This document shows, piece after piece, positions 47,989 to 57,428 of a DNA stretch of 64,000 nucleotides. The position numbers were made by a program, and so were the translations under genes. A model generated the notes under the pieces. It was given only the letters and a program-made list of their open reading frames with translations, was not told the DNA's origin and searched no databases. How positions within the stretch are numbered: the stretch's first letter is position 1; the number at the start of each line of letters is the position of its first letter. Source of the stretch: Burkholderia ambifaria AMMD (lineage in GTDB: Bacteria; Pseudomonadota; Gammaproteobacteria; Burkholderiales; Burkholderiaceae); the NCBI RefSeq assembly GCF_000203915.1, contig NC_008390.1:620001-684000 (forward strand). The letters run 5' to 3'.

Positions 47989-48675
47989 TCAGCGCATCGG
48001 CGCTTCCGCGATCCGCATGTAGTCGGCGATCCGCCGGCCTTCCATGTCCGGAAACTGCTCGTGCACGGTGATGTCGCCCATGCGCGCGATGTCGAAGGTG
48101 CGGAAGTCGCCGCGCAGTTCGCACCACGCGCCGATCGTCCAGCGTCCGCCCCAGTAGACGAGCCCGAGCGGCCACACGCGGCGCCGCGTATGCGCGCCGA
48201 GCCGGTCGCGGTAGTCGAAGCTGACGATGTGGTGCGTGTCGACCGCCTGGTGGATCGCGTCGACCTTCGCGCAGAACGTCTCGTCGATGTGGAACGACGG
48301 CGCGAACACCGGCAGGCGGTCGAGCGCCGTGCGCTTGTCGGCCGGCATCGCCGACGCGATCTTCGCGAGCGCCGAGCGTGCGCCACCCGCGAAGCGTGCG
48401 CCGCCCCAGGTCTCGAGCATCCGCGCGCCGACCGCGAGCGCCGCGAGTTCCTCGGCCGTGAACGTGAGCGGCGGCAGGCTCGCGTTGCGGTTCAGCCGGT
48501 AGCCGATGCCGGCTTCGCCTTCGATCGGCACCCCTGACAATTGCAGGTCGCGCACGTCGCGATAGACCGTGCGCGGCGACACCGACAGCCAGTCGGCGAG
48601 CTGCTGCGCGGTCGTGAGACGCCGCCCGCGCAGCAGCTCGGCGATCTGGAACAGGCGGTCGGCACGGCGCGTCAT
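47989..48675 (-). CDS. WYL-domain transcriptional regulator (YafY-like)
   Basis: A 228-residue regulator. The N-terminal winged helix (RRADRLFQIAELLRGRRLTTAQQLADWLSVSPRTVYRDV) is DeoR/YafY-type. The WYL domain (about 140-205) contains IVSFDYRDRLGAHTRRRVWPLGLVYWGGRWTIGAWC, with W-x-L substituted as YWG. It is divergent from a VOC protein; the target may be that gene. Ligand unknown. Confidence 0.87.
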   Translation of the reverse strand: MTRRADRLFQIAELLRGRRLTTAQQLADWLSVSPRTVYRDVRDLQLSGVPIEGEAGIGYRLNRNASLPPLTFTAEELAALAVGARMLETWGGARFAGGARSALAKIASAMPADKRTALDRLPVFAPSFHIDETFCAKVDAIHQAVDTHHIVSFDYRDRLGAHTRRRVWPLGLVYWGGRWTIGAWCELRGDFRTFDIARMGDITVHEQFPDMEGRRIADYMRIAEAPMR

Positions 48676-48748
48676 GGCTGCACCTCGACTCCAACGGCGA
48701 CGGGAACTTCGCGATGATAGCGCCGCGCCGGCAGGATCGTGGACGCGC

Positions 48749-49159
48749 TCAGTGGCATTTCGGCGCGTGCAGGCCGACGCGGTTGCCTTCGGTATCGATC
48801 AGGTAGCCGATGTAGCCGTAGTTGTTCGGCAACTCGACGACCGAGCCCTGCACGACGCCGCCCGCGCGTTTCGCACGTTCGAGCGCCGCGACGACCGACT
48901 CGCCGGCGTTCAGATACACGAGCACGCCGTTCGCGCTCGGCTTCATCTGCTGCGGATCGAACACGATGCTGCCGCCCGTGCTCGACGCTTCGTGATCGAA
49001 CATGGCCATCGGCACGCCGCCGATGACTTCGCGCTGCAGCGTCGTTTGCAGCACGGTTTCGTAGAAACGGATCGCCCGGTCGAAATCGAGGGACGGGATG
49101 TCGAACCACGCGATCGCACGTTCGAGGGTGGCGGTTGCAGTTGCAGTTGCGGACGTCAT
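48749..49159 (-). CDS. VOC-family (glyoxalase-like) protein
   Basis: A 136-residue vicinal-oxygen-chelate protein. Two beta-alpha-beta-beta-beta modules are recognisable, with IAWFDIPSLDFDRAIRFYE opening the first and YGYIGYLIDTEGNRVGLHAP closing the second, where the last H/E-type metal or substrate residues lie. A TAT-rich stretch (residues 4-10) comes from short GTTGCA repeats at 49133-49150. The ATG at 49159 gives MTSATATA. Both the WYL regulator and this gene are on the minus strand, in the order VOC then WYL, 73 bases apart. Substrate unknown. Confidence 0.82.
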   Translation of the reverse strand: MTSATATATATLERAIAWFDIPSLDFDRAIRFYETVLQTTLQREVIGGVPMAMFDHEASSTGGSIVFDPQQMKPSANGVLVYLNAGESVVAALERAKRAGGVVQGSVVELPNNYGYIGYLIDTEGNRVGLHAPKCH

Positions 49160-49386
49160 GACGAGTTCCTTGTGTTGTTCGGGTTGTTGATGGAAACCAG
49201 CCTTGCATTGCGCCGGGATTGCAGTGTGATGGGGGGCTGCTGACAGCGTGCTGTCAGTAGTCGTGGCGGTGCTGACGAAAGGTGGCTTCGGCAGCTTCGC
49301 CGGCGTCCCGGCCGGGCGGCGCCGTCTGGGACGGGCGGATCGAAGCGCGGCGGGCGCGGCCCGGCATGCCTCGGCGCCGCGCAACG

Positions 49387-49412
49387 AAAAACGCCCGGCG
49401 GATGCCGGGCGT
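49387..49412 (-). terminator. Terminator of the methyltransferase gene
   Basis: ACGCCCGGC (49391-49399) pairs with GCCGGGCGT (49404-49412). On the minus strand the hairpin runs into TTTTCG, downstream of the methyltransferase gene. Confidence 0.75.
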
Positions 49413-49454
49413 CGTCAGGGTGTCAGCAGGCGGCCGCAGCGGCCGCTTCGTGTG

Positions 49455-50753
49455 TCAGGCGTCGCCTTCCGGCGCGGCCGGGCGTGCCTTCACGCTGCCG
49501 GCGATCAGGTCGAAGCGGAACAGCCGGCATTCGAGCGCGCCGTTGAACAGCGGCGTCTTCGCCGATTCGCGCAGCCGCAGCATGCCCGGCAGCGACCGGT
49601 CCGACGTCAGCAGGAACGCCTGCCAGCCCGTGAAGCGCTGCTTGAGCGCATCGCCGAGCGCGTTGAAGAACTCGCTGTCCGGCGCGTCGGTGTGGGTGCG
49701 GCGGAATGCGTCGTCGTTGTCGCGGTTGCGGCCGGTCTCGCGTACCTCGCCGCGTGCACTGCGGCCGCGCACCTCGATCCGCTCGCCGTACGGCGGGTTC
49801 GCGAGGATGATGCCCGGGCCGTCGCACGGCGGCGTCATGCCGCGCGCGTCGACCTGCTTGAGCCATACCGACGGCACGCCCGCGCGCTCCAGGTTCGCGC
49901 GCGCCTTCTCGAGCATGTCGCCGGAGATGTCGCTGCCGTACACGCCGAGCGCCTCGCGCTTGCCGCGCGCCGCGCGCTTCGCGTCGAGCGCCGGGACCTT
50001 CAGGCCCTGCCATGCGGTGATGTCGTACTGCTTGAGCTTTTCGAAGCCGAAGCGGCGCTCGACGCCCGGCGCGACGCCGAGCGCGATCTGCGCGGCTTCC
50101 GCGAGGAACGTGCCGCTGCCGCACATCGGGTCGTACAGCGCGGTGCCGGGCGTCCAGCCCGTCAGGCGCAGGATGCCGGCCGCGAGGTTCTCGCGCAGCG
50201 GCGCCGCGCCCTTGTCGAGACGCCAGCCGCGCTTGAACAGCGGCTCGCCCGACGTATCGAGGTACAGCGTGCACTCGGTGGCCGTCAGGAACGCGAACAC
50301 GCGCACGTCCGGCGCGCCGGTGTCGATGCTCGGCCGCGAGCCGGTCTTCTCGCGCATCCGGTCGCAGATCGCGTCCTTCACGCGCAGCGTCGCGAATTCG
50401 AGGCTCTTCAGCGGCGACTTGATCGCGGTGATGTCGACGCGCAGCGTCTGCGTCGATGCGAACCAACGTTCCCACGGCTGCTCGAGCGCGAGCGCGTAGA
50501 CGTCCTGTTCGTTACGGTACGGGCGGTGCGCGATCTTCAGCAGGATCCGGCTCGCAATTCGCGAATGGAGGTTCGCGGCCATGCCGGCGGCCCAGCCGCC
50601 GCGGAAATGAACGCCGCCCGGCACCTGCGCGCCCGCGGTGAACGGCGCGCCGTCCAGATGGCGGCCGGCGATTTCGGCCAGCTCGGCGGCAAGCACCGCT
50701 TCGAGGCCGCGCGGGCAGGGAGCGAAGAATTCGTACAGGGTGGGCGAGGACAT
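49455..50753 (-). CDS. RlmL-like 23S rRNA guanine-N2 methyltransferase (THUMP class)
   Basis: A 432-residue protein. The N-terminal THUMP region (about 1-150, with CPRGLEAVLAAELAEI and SRIASRILLKIAHRPY) precedes a class I methyltransferase domain. The AdoMet motif is YDPMCGSGTFLAEAA and the catalytic motif is ILANPPYGERIEV. Only one methyltransferase module is present, whereas E. coli RlmL/RlmKL is a 702-residue fusion. So this matches the RlmL half (m2G2445) or a YpsC-type enzyme. ATG 50753 is preferred over one seven codons upstream. Confidence 0.88.
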   Translation of the reverse strand: MSSPTLYEFFAPCPRGLEAVLAAELAEIAGRHLDGAPFTAGAQVPGGVHFRGGWAAGMAANLHSRIASRILLKIAHRPYRNEQDVYALALEQPWERWFASTQTLRVDITAIKSPLKSLEFATLRVKDAICDRMREKTGSRPSIDTGAPDVRVFAFLTATECTLYLDTSGEPLFKRGWRLDKGAAPLRENLAAGILRLTGWTPGTALYDPMCGSGTFLAEAAQIALGVAPGVERRFGFEKLKQYDITAWQGLKVPALDAKRAARGKREALGVYGSDISGDMLEKARANLERAGVPSVWLKQVDARGMTPPCDGPGIILANPPYGERIEVRGRSARGEVRETGRNRDNDDAFRRTHTDAPDSEFFNALGDALKQRFTGWQAFLLTSDRSLPGMLRLRESAKTPLFNGALECRLFRFDLIAGSVKARPAAPEGDA

Positions 50754-50919
50754 AAGACGGGTGAGGGCGTGCAAAAGTCCACCATTGTACGCGGCGCGGG
50801 CGGCCGCGGCCGGTGTTGCGTCCGATTCGGGGCACCGGCGCGCGTGCGCCGGCCGCGCCCGCGGGCCGGGCAGCCCGCACGGCGGCGCCCGGGCGGGGCG
50901 CCGCGCTACCGTCGCGCGG

Positions 50920-53043
50920 TCAGTGCGAGTCCGGCTGGCCGGCCCGCACGGCCGGTGCGCCGGCCGGCCAGAACAGCGCGGACGGCTTCGACAACACCGT
51001 GCGCACGATCGCGCCGACCAGCGCGCGCACCTTGGCGCGGCGCAGGCTGCGCGAGCGCACGGCCATCGTGAACGCGAGCGCGAAGCTCACGAGCACGTTG
51101 AGGATCGCCATGCTCAGCACGCCGGCGCAGGCCCACCACAGCTCCGGCGTACTCAGCGCGTCCTTGCCGAGCACGCCGAGCGCGATCCCGATCGAGCCGG
51201 CCGACAGCGTCACGTGCCGCACCTCGAACGGGAACAGGAACACGGTGACGATCGCCGGGACCAGGCCGAGCATCAGCCCGAGGCCGACGTTCGCGACCAC
51301 GCCCGCGACGTTCGACCGGCAGAAATGCGCGAGCTTCGCGGCGCCCGAGGCGCCGAGCGTGAGCCGCAGCCGGCGGTTGTACGTGAGCGCGTCGCCGACC
51401 CGGTGCAGCACGAACCAGTTGTCGGCCCAGCCCGCGAGCAGGCTAGACGACCACAGCAGCACGCCCGTGAGCGCGGCATAGAACGGCGTCGGGCCCAGCA
51501 GCGAGAACGAATGCAGCGTGGCGTGCGCCTTTTCCGGCGAGATCAGGTTGCCGTGCAGCAGGTGGCTCGCGAACAGCTGCACGAGCAGGCACACGGGCAG
51601 CACGACGAGCACGTTGCCGGAGATCGCCGCCGCCTGCGTGCGGATCAGCGCGATCACCGACGCGACGAACGCCTTCACGCCTTCGTCGTGACCGGTTTCG
51701 TCGAGCTCGCGCGCGAGCGTCGGCGCGGTCATCGCGGGCTGCTTGGTCGCGAGCGTGAAGTGCAGGAAGTGCATCAGCATGAAGCTCGCCGCGTAGTTGA
51801 TGCCCGCGAGCAGCCCTTCGAGCATCGACTGCAGGTGCGCGCCGGTGATCGCGAACTTCACGCACACGGTCACGACGGTGACGAGGCCGCCGCCCGCGGC
51901 CATCCGCAGCATCTTCAGGTATTCGGCGCGGCCGCGCGAGATGTAGTGCTCGCCGGTGTCCGCGTTGGTCTCGACCAGCTTGCGCGCGAACAGCGAGAAG
52001 TTGCTGCGCACGAGGTGCGACACGCTCTGGCTGTTCTGGTTCGCGTCGACGAGCTCGGCCGTCAGGCGCGCCATGCCGCGCAGGTCGTCGCGCGCCATCC
52101 ACGCGTTGAGCAGCGTTTCGGCGCGCAGGATGCGCATGCGCATCCGCTCGACCTGGAACACGATGTCGACCGACACGCCGTTGCGGTACAAGTGCGTGAA
52201 CACGTCGTCGACCGCGGTCCGGCATTCGTCGAGCAGCACGCGCAGGTAGTTCACCTCGTGCAGCAGCTTGCTCGGATCGCCGCCGTCCTCGACGGCCGCG
52301 TGCGCGGTCTCGACCGCGAGCATCGCACGCGTGAGGCGGTAGAACGGCTGCGTTTCGAGCGGCTTGCGCGCGTCGTCGTCGGACAGGCGGCTGCGCACCG
52401 TCTGCGACAGGCCGGTCGAGCTGATCTGGCAGGTCAGGTTGTGCAGCGCGGCCAGCAGGTCGCGCGAGAACGAGCCGGGCTCGTGGCGTTCTTCGTCGGT
52501 GACGTCGTACGAATTCAGGTCGGCGAGGCGGGCGAGCAGGTCGTCGGGCAGCGCGTCGATCCATTGCGCGTCTTCCGGCGCCGGGAACATCAGCGTGAAC
52601 AGCGCGCTCAGCTCGCGGCGGTTCGGCGCGGGCGGGATCAGCGACGAGTCGATCCGCTCGAACAGCGCGCCGAAGAAACCGGAGTGCACCGGCATCCCCG
52701 CGTCGCACAGCAGCGAGATGCCGTCGCATTCGCGCAGGATCCCGCGCAGGATGCGCGCCGCGTGCGATTTCCACACGGGATTGCGGTCGAGCACGTGGAA
52801 CAGGTAGCGCAGCCGCGCGTGTGCCGGATACGTGCGCGTGTCGGCGTCGTGCGCGGCCGTCGCGTCCGGCGCGGGCTGCACCGCGCCGTTGCGGCGCAGC
52901 CAGTGCGCGAGCTCGATCAGCCATTCGCTGCGCTCGGCGTACGACGCGTCCGCGTCGGCATGCGCGAGCAGCGCGTCGAGCTGGTGGCCCGTACTGCGCG
53001 ACGCGCGCCACTTCTTGATCAGGGTCGTCAGGGAACGAAACAT
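50920..53043 (-). CDS. Gcr/SpecificRecomb-family membrane protein
   Basis: A 707-residue protein of the family annotated 'site-specific recombinase Gcr'. The N-terminal 370 residues are soluble and alpha-helical. From about residue 380 there are roughly six hydrophobic segments (near 380-400, 408-432, 470-495, 515-545, 585-612, 640-670), a pattern of an integral membrane protein. No tyrosine- or serine-recombinase motif is present. The recombinase label comes from a single neisserial report and is unlikely to describe the main role. Envelope function is more plausible. Position near pqi genes is compatible with, not proof of, that. The ATG at 53043 gives MFRSLTTLIKKW. Confidence 0.75.
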   Translation of the reverse strand: MFRSLTTLIKKWRASRSTGHQLDALLAHADADASYAERSEWLIELAHWLRRNGAVQPAPDATAAHDADTRTYPAHARLRYLFHVLDRNPVWKSHAARILRGILRECDGISLLCDAGMPVHSGFFGALFERIDSSLIPPAPNRRELSALFTLMFPAPEDAQWIDALPDDLLARLADLNSYDVTDEERHEPGSFSRDLLAALHNLTCQISSTGLSQTVRSRLSDDDARKPLETQPFYRLTRAMLAVETAHAAVEDGGDPSKLLHEVNYLRVLLDECRTAVDDVFTHLYRNGVSVDIVFQVERMRMRILRAETLLNAWMARDDLRGMARLTAELVDANQNSQSVSHLVRSNFSLFARKLVETNADTGEHYISRGRAEYLKMLRMAAGGGLVTVVTVCVKFAITGAHLQSMLEGLLAGINYAASFMLMHFLHFTLATKQPAMTAPTLARELDETGHDEGVKAFVASVIALIRTQAAAISGNVLVVLPVCLLVQLFASHLLHGNLISPEKAHATLHSFSLLGPTPFYAALTGVLLWSSSLLAGWADNWFVLHRVGDALTYNRRLRLTLGASGAAKLAHFCRSNVAGVVANVGLGLMLGLVPAIVTVFLFPFEVRHVTLSAGSIGIALGVLGKDALSTPELWWACAGVLSMAILNVLVSFALAFTMAVRSRSLRRAKVRALVGAIVRTVLSKPSALFWPAGAPAVRAGQPDSH

Positions 53044-53544
53044 AAACGGAATAGCGAAAGCCCTGGACGGGCGGGTTCGGGGTGCCGGCCGGGAACACGG
53101 CACGGCGCCGGGGGAACGGTAAGGCTGGTCAGGTGGCCGGAAAATACGCGGCGACCCGCGATGCGGCTGCCCCGATGCGGTGCACGCGGTTCGCGCGCGG
53201 GCGCCCGGGAGACGCGGCGACCGGACCGAACAGGTGCGGATCGCCGCCGGCTGGCGCGCACGACAGGCGGCGCGAGCCGGAAAGTGCGTAGGATCGTCAA
53301 TCGGGCGCGAAAACGCAAGCCGACCGAATGGCATGGCGCCGGTTCCGGCGGATTTTGACAAACAGTGCAAAGCGGCCGTCCGGCCGATGGATGATGCGCG
53401 GGGGCGGCTGCCGCGGCGATGGCGGCGGGGGCGCGTGCGCGGCGGCGTGCGCGCGGGTCGCCGCCGACGAGCGCTATCGGGCGGCGCGTGCCGAATCCGG
53501 TTGCCGGTGCGAATCCACCGGACGCCGGCCCGCGCGCAGCACGC
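53044..53544. other. Intergenic region between pqiC and the Gcr-like gene
   Basis: These 501 bases lie between two minus-strand genes. I saw no gene with plausible codon use or similarity, and no clear terminator. A minus-strand TTGTCA (53357-53362) could be a -35 box for the Gcr-like gene, without a convincing -10 at the right distance. GC-rich, non-repetitive DNA otherwise. Confidence 0.4.
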
Positions 53545-54273
53545 TTACGCGCCGGACTTACCGCTCGCGCCCGCGTCGCCGCCTGGCGTCGGATTGGCCG
53601 GGCAGGGCAGCACGGGCGCGGCGGCCGTTGCCTTGGCCGACGCGGTCCGCGTGGCCGTCGCCGTCGCATCGCGCTGCGCGGCCATCGCGCGCACGCCGGC
53701 CGCAGCCTGCGACGCAATCACGTCGAGCGCGCGCCGGTGGCCGGCGACGAGCGCGTCGTAGCCATCGCCGACCGGTTCCGCGACGCTCGTGCGGCACGTC
53801 ATCACCGCCTGCGTGCCGAGCGCGCGCACGCTCCACACCGCATCGATCGCCGCCCGCTTGCCGGGCCACGAATCGAAGCGCTGCAGGTTCACGCTGATCC
53901 GATAGACGGGCACGCCGACCGGGTACGCCGAATTCACGACGTCGATCGTGTCGAGCTGCGCGGCGAGATCGTCGGACAGCGCGCGGCGGATCTCGTCGGC
54001 AGGCGGCGCGGCCCAGCGCTCCTGTTCGAGCACGTCGACCTGCGCGCCATTCTTCTGCACGACGAGCTGATTCTTCGCGACCTGTTCGGGCACGCCGACG
54101 GACGGCACCTCGATCAGGAACGGCGGGTTGGCCGGCGCGGTGCGCACGGTGGCCGTGGCGCCGGCCGGGCTCAGCGTGTAGAACCGCGCGGGCGGCGAGC
54201 TGCACGCGGCGAGCGCGAGCACGGCGACAGCCGCCGCCGCGCCGCTCGCGAAACCGTTCACGCGTGTCGTCAT
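53545..54273 (-). CDS. pqiC: Outer-membrane lipoprotein PqiC (YmbA/DUF330)
   Basis: A 242-residue lipoprotein. The lipobox is VLALAACSSPP, with acylation at the cysteine about residue 24. ARFYTLSP is the family's starting motif, followed by a single ABC-transporter auxiliary domain. PqiC anchors the PqiB tunnel at the outer membrane. The C-terminal 40 residues are Ala/Thr-rich low complexity. It overlaps pqiB by four bases. Confidence 0.9.
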   Translation of the reverse strand: MTTRVNGFASGAAAAVAVLALAACSSPPARFYTLSPAGATATVRTAPANPPFLIEVPSVGVPEQVAKNQLVVQKNGAQVDVLEQERWAAPPADEIRRALSDDLAAQLDTIDVVNSAYPVGVPVYRISVNLQRFDSWPGKRAAIDAVWSVRALGTQAVMTCRTSVAEPVGDGYDALVAGHRRALDVIASQAAAGVRAMAAQRDATATATRTASAKATAAAPVLPCPANPTPGGDAGASGKSGA

Positions 54274-55889
54274 TGTTGATCTCCTGGCTTGCCCTTGAGC
54301 AGCGATTCGGGGTGGCGCTCCAGATAGTCGGCGAGCGCGTTCAGGGATTGCAGCGTGCGCGTGAGTTCCTTCAGCGCGCCGCGCACGTCGGACTGCAGCG
54401 GCGAATCCTGCTGCAGCGTCGCCTGGGCGGTCGAGAAGGTCTGCTGCGCGGCCGACAGCGTGTCGCGCGCTTGCGGCGCGATTTGCGTGTCGAGCTGCTT
54501 GAACAGCTTGTCGGCGTTCGACAGCGCGCTGTTCAGGTTCGCGCCGATCTGGTCGAACGGCACCTTGTCGAGCTTCTTCGCGATGTCGGCGACCTGCAGC
54601 TGCAGCTCGTCGAGCGTGTTCGGCACCGTCGGCAGCTCGAGCGGCTGGCGAGTGGTGTCGATTTTCGCGGGCGGCGCTTTCGGGAAGAAGTCGAGCGCGA
54701 CGTACAGCTGGCTCGTCAGCAGGTTGCCGGTGCGCAGCTGGCCGCGCAGCCCGTGCTTGACGAGGCGCTCGACGATGTCGCGGCGGGCCGGTTCGCCCTG
54801 GCTCTCGATCGTTTCGCGGAACCGCCGGCCAAGCCGCTCCGGATACACGTTCATCGTGACCGGCATCAGGAAGTTCTTGGTCTTCGGATCGTAGTCGATG
54901 CCGATGTTCGTCACTTCGCCGAGCACGATGCCGCGGAAGTCGACCGGCGCGCCCACGGCGAGCCCGCGCAGCGACTGGTTGAAGTTCATCACGACCTGCA
55001 GCGGCTGGCCGTCCGGATCGCGCATCGCGTCGCCCTCGTCGGAGCCGAGGCGGAACGTCGTGTTGTTCGGCGCGGTCGCGCCCGTGCCCTGGTTCGGCGG
55101 CGTCTGGAACGCGATGCCGCCGAGGATCACCGTCGCGAGCGACTGCGTGTTCAGCTTGAGGCCGCTCGAATCGAGTCGCAGATCGACGCCGCTCGCCTGC
55201 CACCAGCGCGAGTTCACGCCGACGTACTGGTCGTACGGCGCATTGACGAACACGTTGAAGGTGACGCCCGTGCCGTCCTTGTCGAGGGAGAAGCCGACCA
55301 CCTGCCCGACCTGCACGCGGCGGTAGTAGACGGGCGAGCCGATGTCGACGGAGCCGAGCGAATCGCCGCGCAGCACGTACTGCGTGCCCTTCTGGTCGCC
55401 GGTCACGGCCGGCGGGGATTCGAGCCCGGTGAAGTCGGTCTGCGTATCTTGCCCGTGACCGCCGTCGACGCCGATGTACGCGCCCGACAGCAGCGTGCCG
55501 AGCCCCGACACGCCGGTCGCGCCGACGCGCGGACGCACGATCCAGAAGCGCGAGCCCTTGACCGCGAAATCCTCGGCTTCCTTCTTCAATTGCACCTGGA
55601 CGAGCACGCGCGACAGGTCTTTCGACAGCTTGATCGTCTTGACCATGCCGATCTCGACGTCCTTGTACTTGACCTGCGTCTTGCCCGGCTCGAGGCCTTC
55701 CGCGCTGTGGAAGCTGATCGAGATTTCCGGGCCGCGTTCGCGCACGGACTTGACGACGAGGCCGATGCCGATCAGCGCGGCGATCAGCGGCACGAGCCAG
55801 ACGAGCGACGGCAGCCAGCCGCTTTTCGTCGAGATCGACGGGTCGGGCGGCCGGGACGCGTCGTGCTGCGGGCCTTGCGGACTATTCAT
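54270..55889 (-). CDS. pqiB: Paraquat-inducible protein B (MCE tunnel protein)
   Basis: A 539-residue protein that forms a periplasm-spanning lipid tunnel. One N-terminal transmembrane helix (WLPSLVWLVPLIAALIGIGL) precedes three MCE domains, around residues 45-135, 160-235 and 275-380. These open with ISISFHSAEGLEPGKTQVKY, LRGDSLGSVDIGSPVYYRRV and VVMNFNQSLRGLAVGAPVDF. A C-terminal coiled coil of about 120 residues (TLDELQLQVADIAKKLDKVP) forms the needle. Overlap with pqiC (4 bases) and with the upstream pqiA (8 bases) shows tight operon structure. Confidence 0.94.
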   Translation of the reverse strand: MNSPQGPQHDASRPPDPSISTKSGWLPSLVWLVPLIAALIGIGLVVKSVRERGPEISISFHSAEGLEPGKTQVKYKDVEIGMVKTIKLSKDLSRVLVQVQLKKEAEDFAVKGSRFWIVRPRVGATGVSGLGTLLSGAYIGVDGGHGQDTQTDFTGLESPPAVTGDQKGTQYVLRGDSLGSVDIGSPVYYRRVQVGQVVGFSLDKDGTGVTFNVFVNAPYDQYVGVNSRWWQASGVDLRLDSSGLKLNTQSLATVILGGIAFQTPPNQGTGATAPNNTTFRLGSDEGDAMRDPDGQPLQVVMNFNQSLRGLAVGAPVDFRGIVLGEVTNIGIDYDPKTKNFLMPVTMNVYPERLGRRFRETIESQGEPARRDIVERLVKHGLRGQLRTGNLLTSQLYVALDFFPKAPPAKIDTTRQPLELPTVPNTLDELQLQVADIAKKLDKVPFDQIGANLNSALSNADKLFKQLDTQIAPQARDTLSAAQQTFSTAQATLQQDSPLQSDVRGALKELTRTLQSLNALADYLERHPESLLKGKPGDQQ

Positions 55890-56511
55890 GGTGTTTCCCT
55901 GAGGTTTCGACTGGATCCCAGATCAGACGGGGATCGAACTGCATCGACGCGAGCATCGTCAGGATCACGACCGAGCCGAACGCGAGTGCGCCGGGGCCGG
56001 CCGTGATGACGGCGAGCGAACGGAAATGGACGAGCGCGACGGTTAGCGTCACGACGAAGATGTCGAGCATCGACCAGCGGCCGATCCGCTCGACGATCCG
56101 GTACAGCAGCGTGCGCTGCAGCGGCCGCCACGTGGTGCGGCGCTGCGAACTGATCACGAGGATCAGCAGCACGCCGAGCTTGAGCATCGGCACGAGAATG
56201 CTGGCGACGAACACGACGACGGCGAGCGGCCAGTCGCCCGACGTCCAGAAATAGATGACGCCGCTCATGATCGTGTCTTCCTGCGAGCCGACGATCGACG
56301 ACGTGCGCATGATCGGCAGCAGGTTCGCCGGGATATAGAGGATCGCGGCCGCGAGCAGCAGCGCCCAGGTGCGCATGATGCTGTCCGGTGTACGGAAATG
56401 GAGCCTGCTGCCGCAGCGCGCGCAACGCGCATGCGGATGATCGATCGTCTGCACCAGCCCGCATGCGTGACAGCTGGCGTAGCCCTCGCGGGCCGCGTTC
56501 GGCGCCGTCAT
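55882..56511 (-). CDS. pqiA: Paraquat-inducible protein A, second half-type
   Basis: A 209-residue membrane protein with one PqiA domain. A zinc-ribbon-like start (SCHACGLVQTIDHPHARCAR-C) has two CxxC pairs. Four hydrophobic helices follow, with ILYIPANLLPIMRT the PqiA signature. E. coli PqiA is one 417-residue protein with two such domains; here they are separate genes. It overlaps its upstream partner by four bases and pqiB by eight. Confidence 0.9.
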   Translation of the reverse strand: MTAPNAAREGYASCHACGLVQTIDHPHARCARCGSRLHFRTPDSIMRTWALLLAAAILYIPANLLPIMRTSSIVGSQEDTIMSGVIYFWTSGDWPLAVVVFVASILVPMLKLGVLLILVISSQRRTTWRPLQRTLLYRIVERIGRWSMLDIFVVTLTVALVHFRSLAVITAGPGALAFGSVVILTMLASMQFDPRLIWDPVETSGKHHE

Positions 56512-57170
56512 CGGCGGGGGTCTTGCGGCGGCGCGGCGCCGTCGGGCCGCCCGGGCGCGCGGCCGGCGCGCAGGTCGTCGGCGATGTCCCACAGCGTGCG
56601 CGGGTCGAACATCAGCACGACGGCCGTCATCAGCGTGAGCGCGCCGAACGCGAACAGCGCGGCGTCGGGCACGACGCGCGCGAGGCTCACCATCTTCACG
56701 ATCGTCACGACGATGCCGAGCATGAGTACCTCGATCATCCCCCACGGCCGCACGAGCTGGATCGTGCGCAGCACCAGGTTGAGGCCCGGCGGCACGACGC
56801 CGCGGCGGATCGGCAGCAGCACGTAAAGCAGCGCGGCCATCTCGACGAGCGGGAACAGCACGGTCGAGCAGAACACCATGACGCCGACGACTTCCATGCC
56901 CTGGTGCCACAGCGACTCGATCGCGCCGAGCAAGGTCGTCTGCACGCGCGTGCCGTTCAGGTCCATCTCGAGGATCGGGAAGGTTTGCGCGATGATGAAC
57001 GTGACCAGTGCCGCGACCGCGAGCGCGCTGATGCGCTCGATCTGCGTGGTGCTGTTGCGGTAGAGCAGCGCGTCGCAGCGCGGGCAGCGCGCGATTTCGC
57101 GACCGCTCAGGCGCGGTTTATGCAACAGTGCGTCGCATTCGTGGCAGGCAATCAGGTCGTATCGTTGCAT
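56508..57170 (-). CDS. pqiA: Paraquat-inducible protein A, first half-type
   Basis: A 220-residue membrane protein with one PqiA domain. The N-terminal ribbon has CHECDALLHKPRLSG and ARCPRCDALLYR, then four hydrophobic helices (AALVTFIIAQTFPILEMDL near residue 55). It is the first gene of the four-gene pqi operon. The ATG at 57170 gives MQRYDLIACHEC; a longer upstream frame lacks similarity. PqiA proteins likely feed lipid to, or receive it from, PqiB. Confidence 0.9.
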   Translation of the reverse strand: MQRYDLIACHECDALLHKPRLSGREIARCPRCDALLYRNSTTQIERISALAVAALVTFIIAQTFPILEMDLNGTRVQTTLLGAIESLWHQGMEVVGVMVFCSTVLFPLVEMAALLYVLLPIRRGVVPPGLNLVLRTIQLVRPWGMIEVLMLGIVVTIVKMVSLARVVPDAALFAFGALTLMTAVVLMFDPRTLWDIADDLRAGRAPGRPDGAAPPQDPRR

Positions 57171-57428
57171 GGAGGAGGCGGTTGCGTGACGGCGGAAACG
57201 TGTGCCGACGGGGCCGGAAGCCGCGCCAATCTTACCAAAACGGCCTTTTCGGCGCGTCAACGTTCCGTTATCGGGTGACCGGTCGGTAACATGGCATCAA
57301 CATGGCGGCCGGCTGGCGCGCCTGTCCTCAGAGTCCGCGCAGCACAAAAGGTTGCGGTAGCATGGCGGCCGTGGCAAGCGTCGGACGAATTTACCGGCGC
57401 GGCCGTTCGCTCAACTGAGGAAACCAAG

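Noticed and set aside
50920-53043. Mobile element implied by the recombinase label
   Set aside because: No terminal repeats, no recombinase catalytic motif, and multiple membrane segments.
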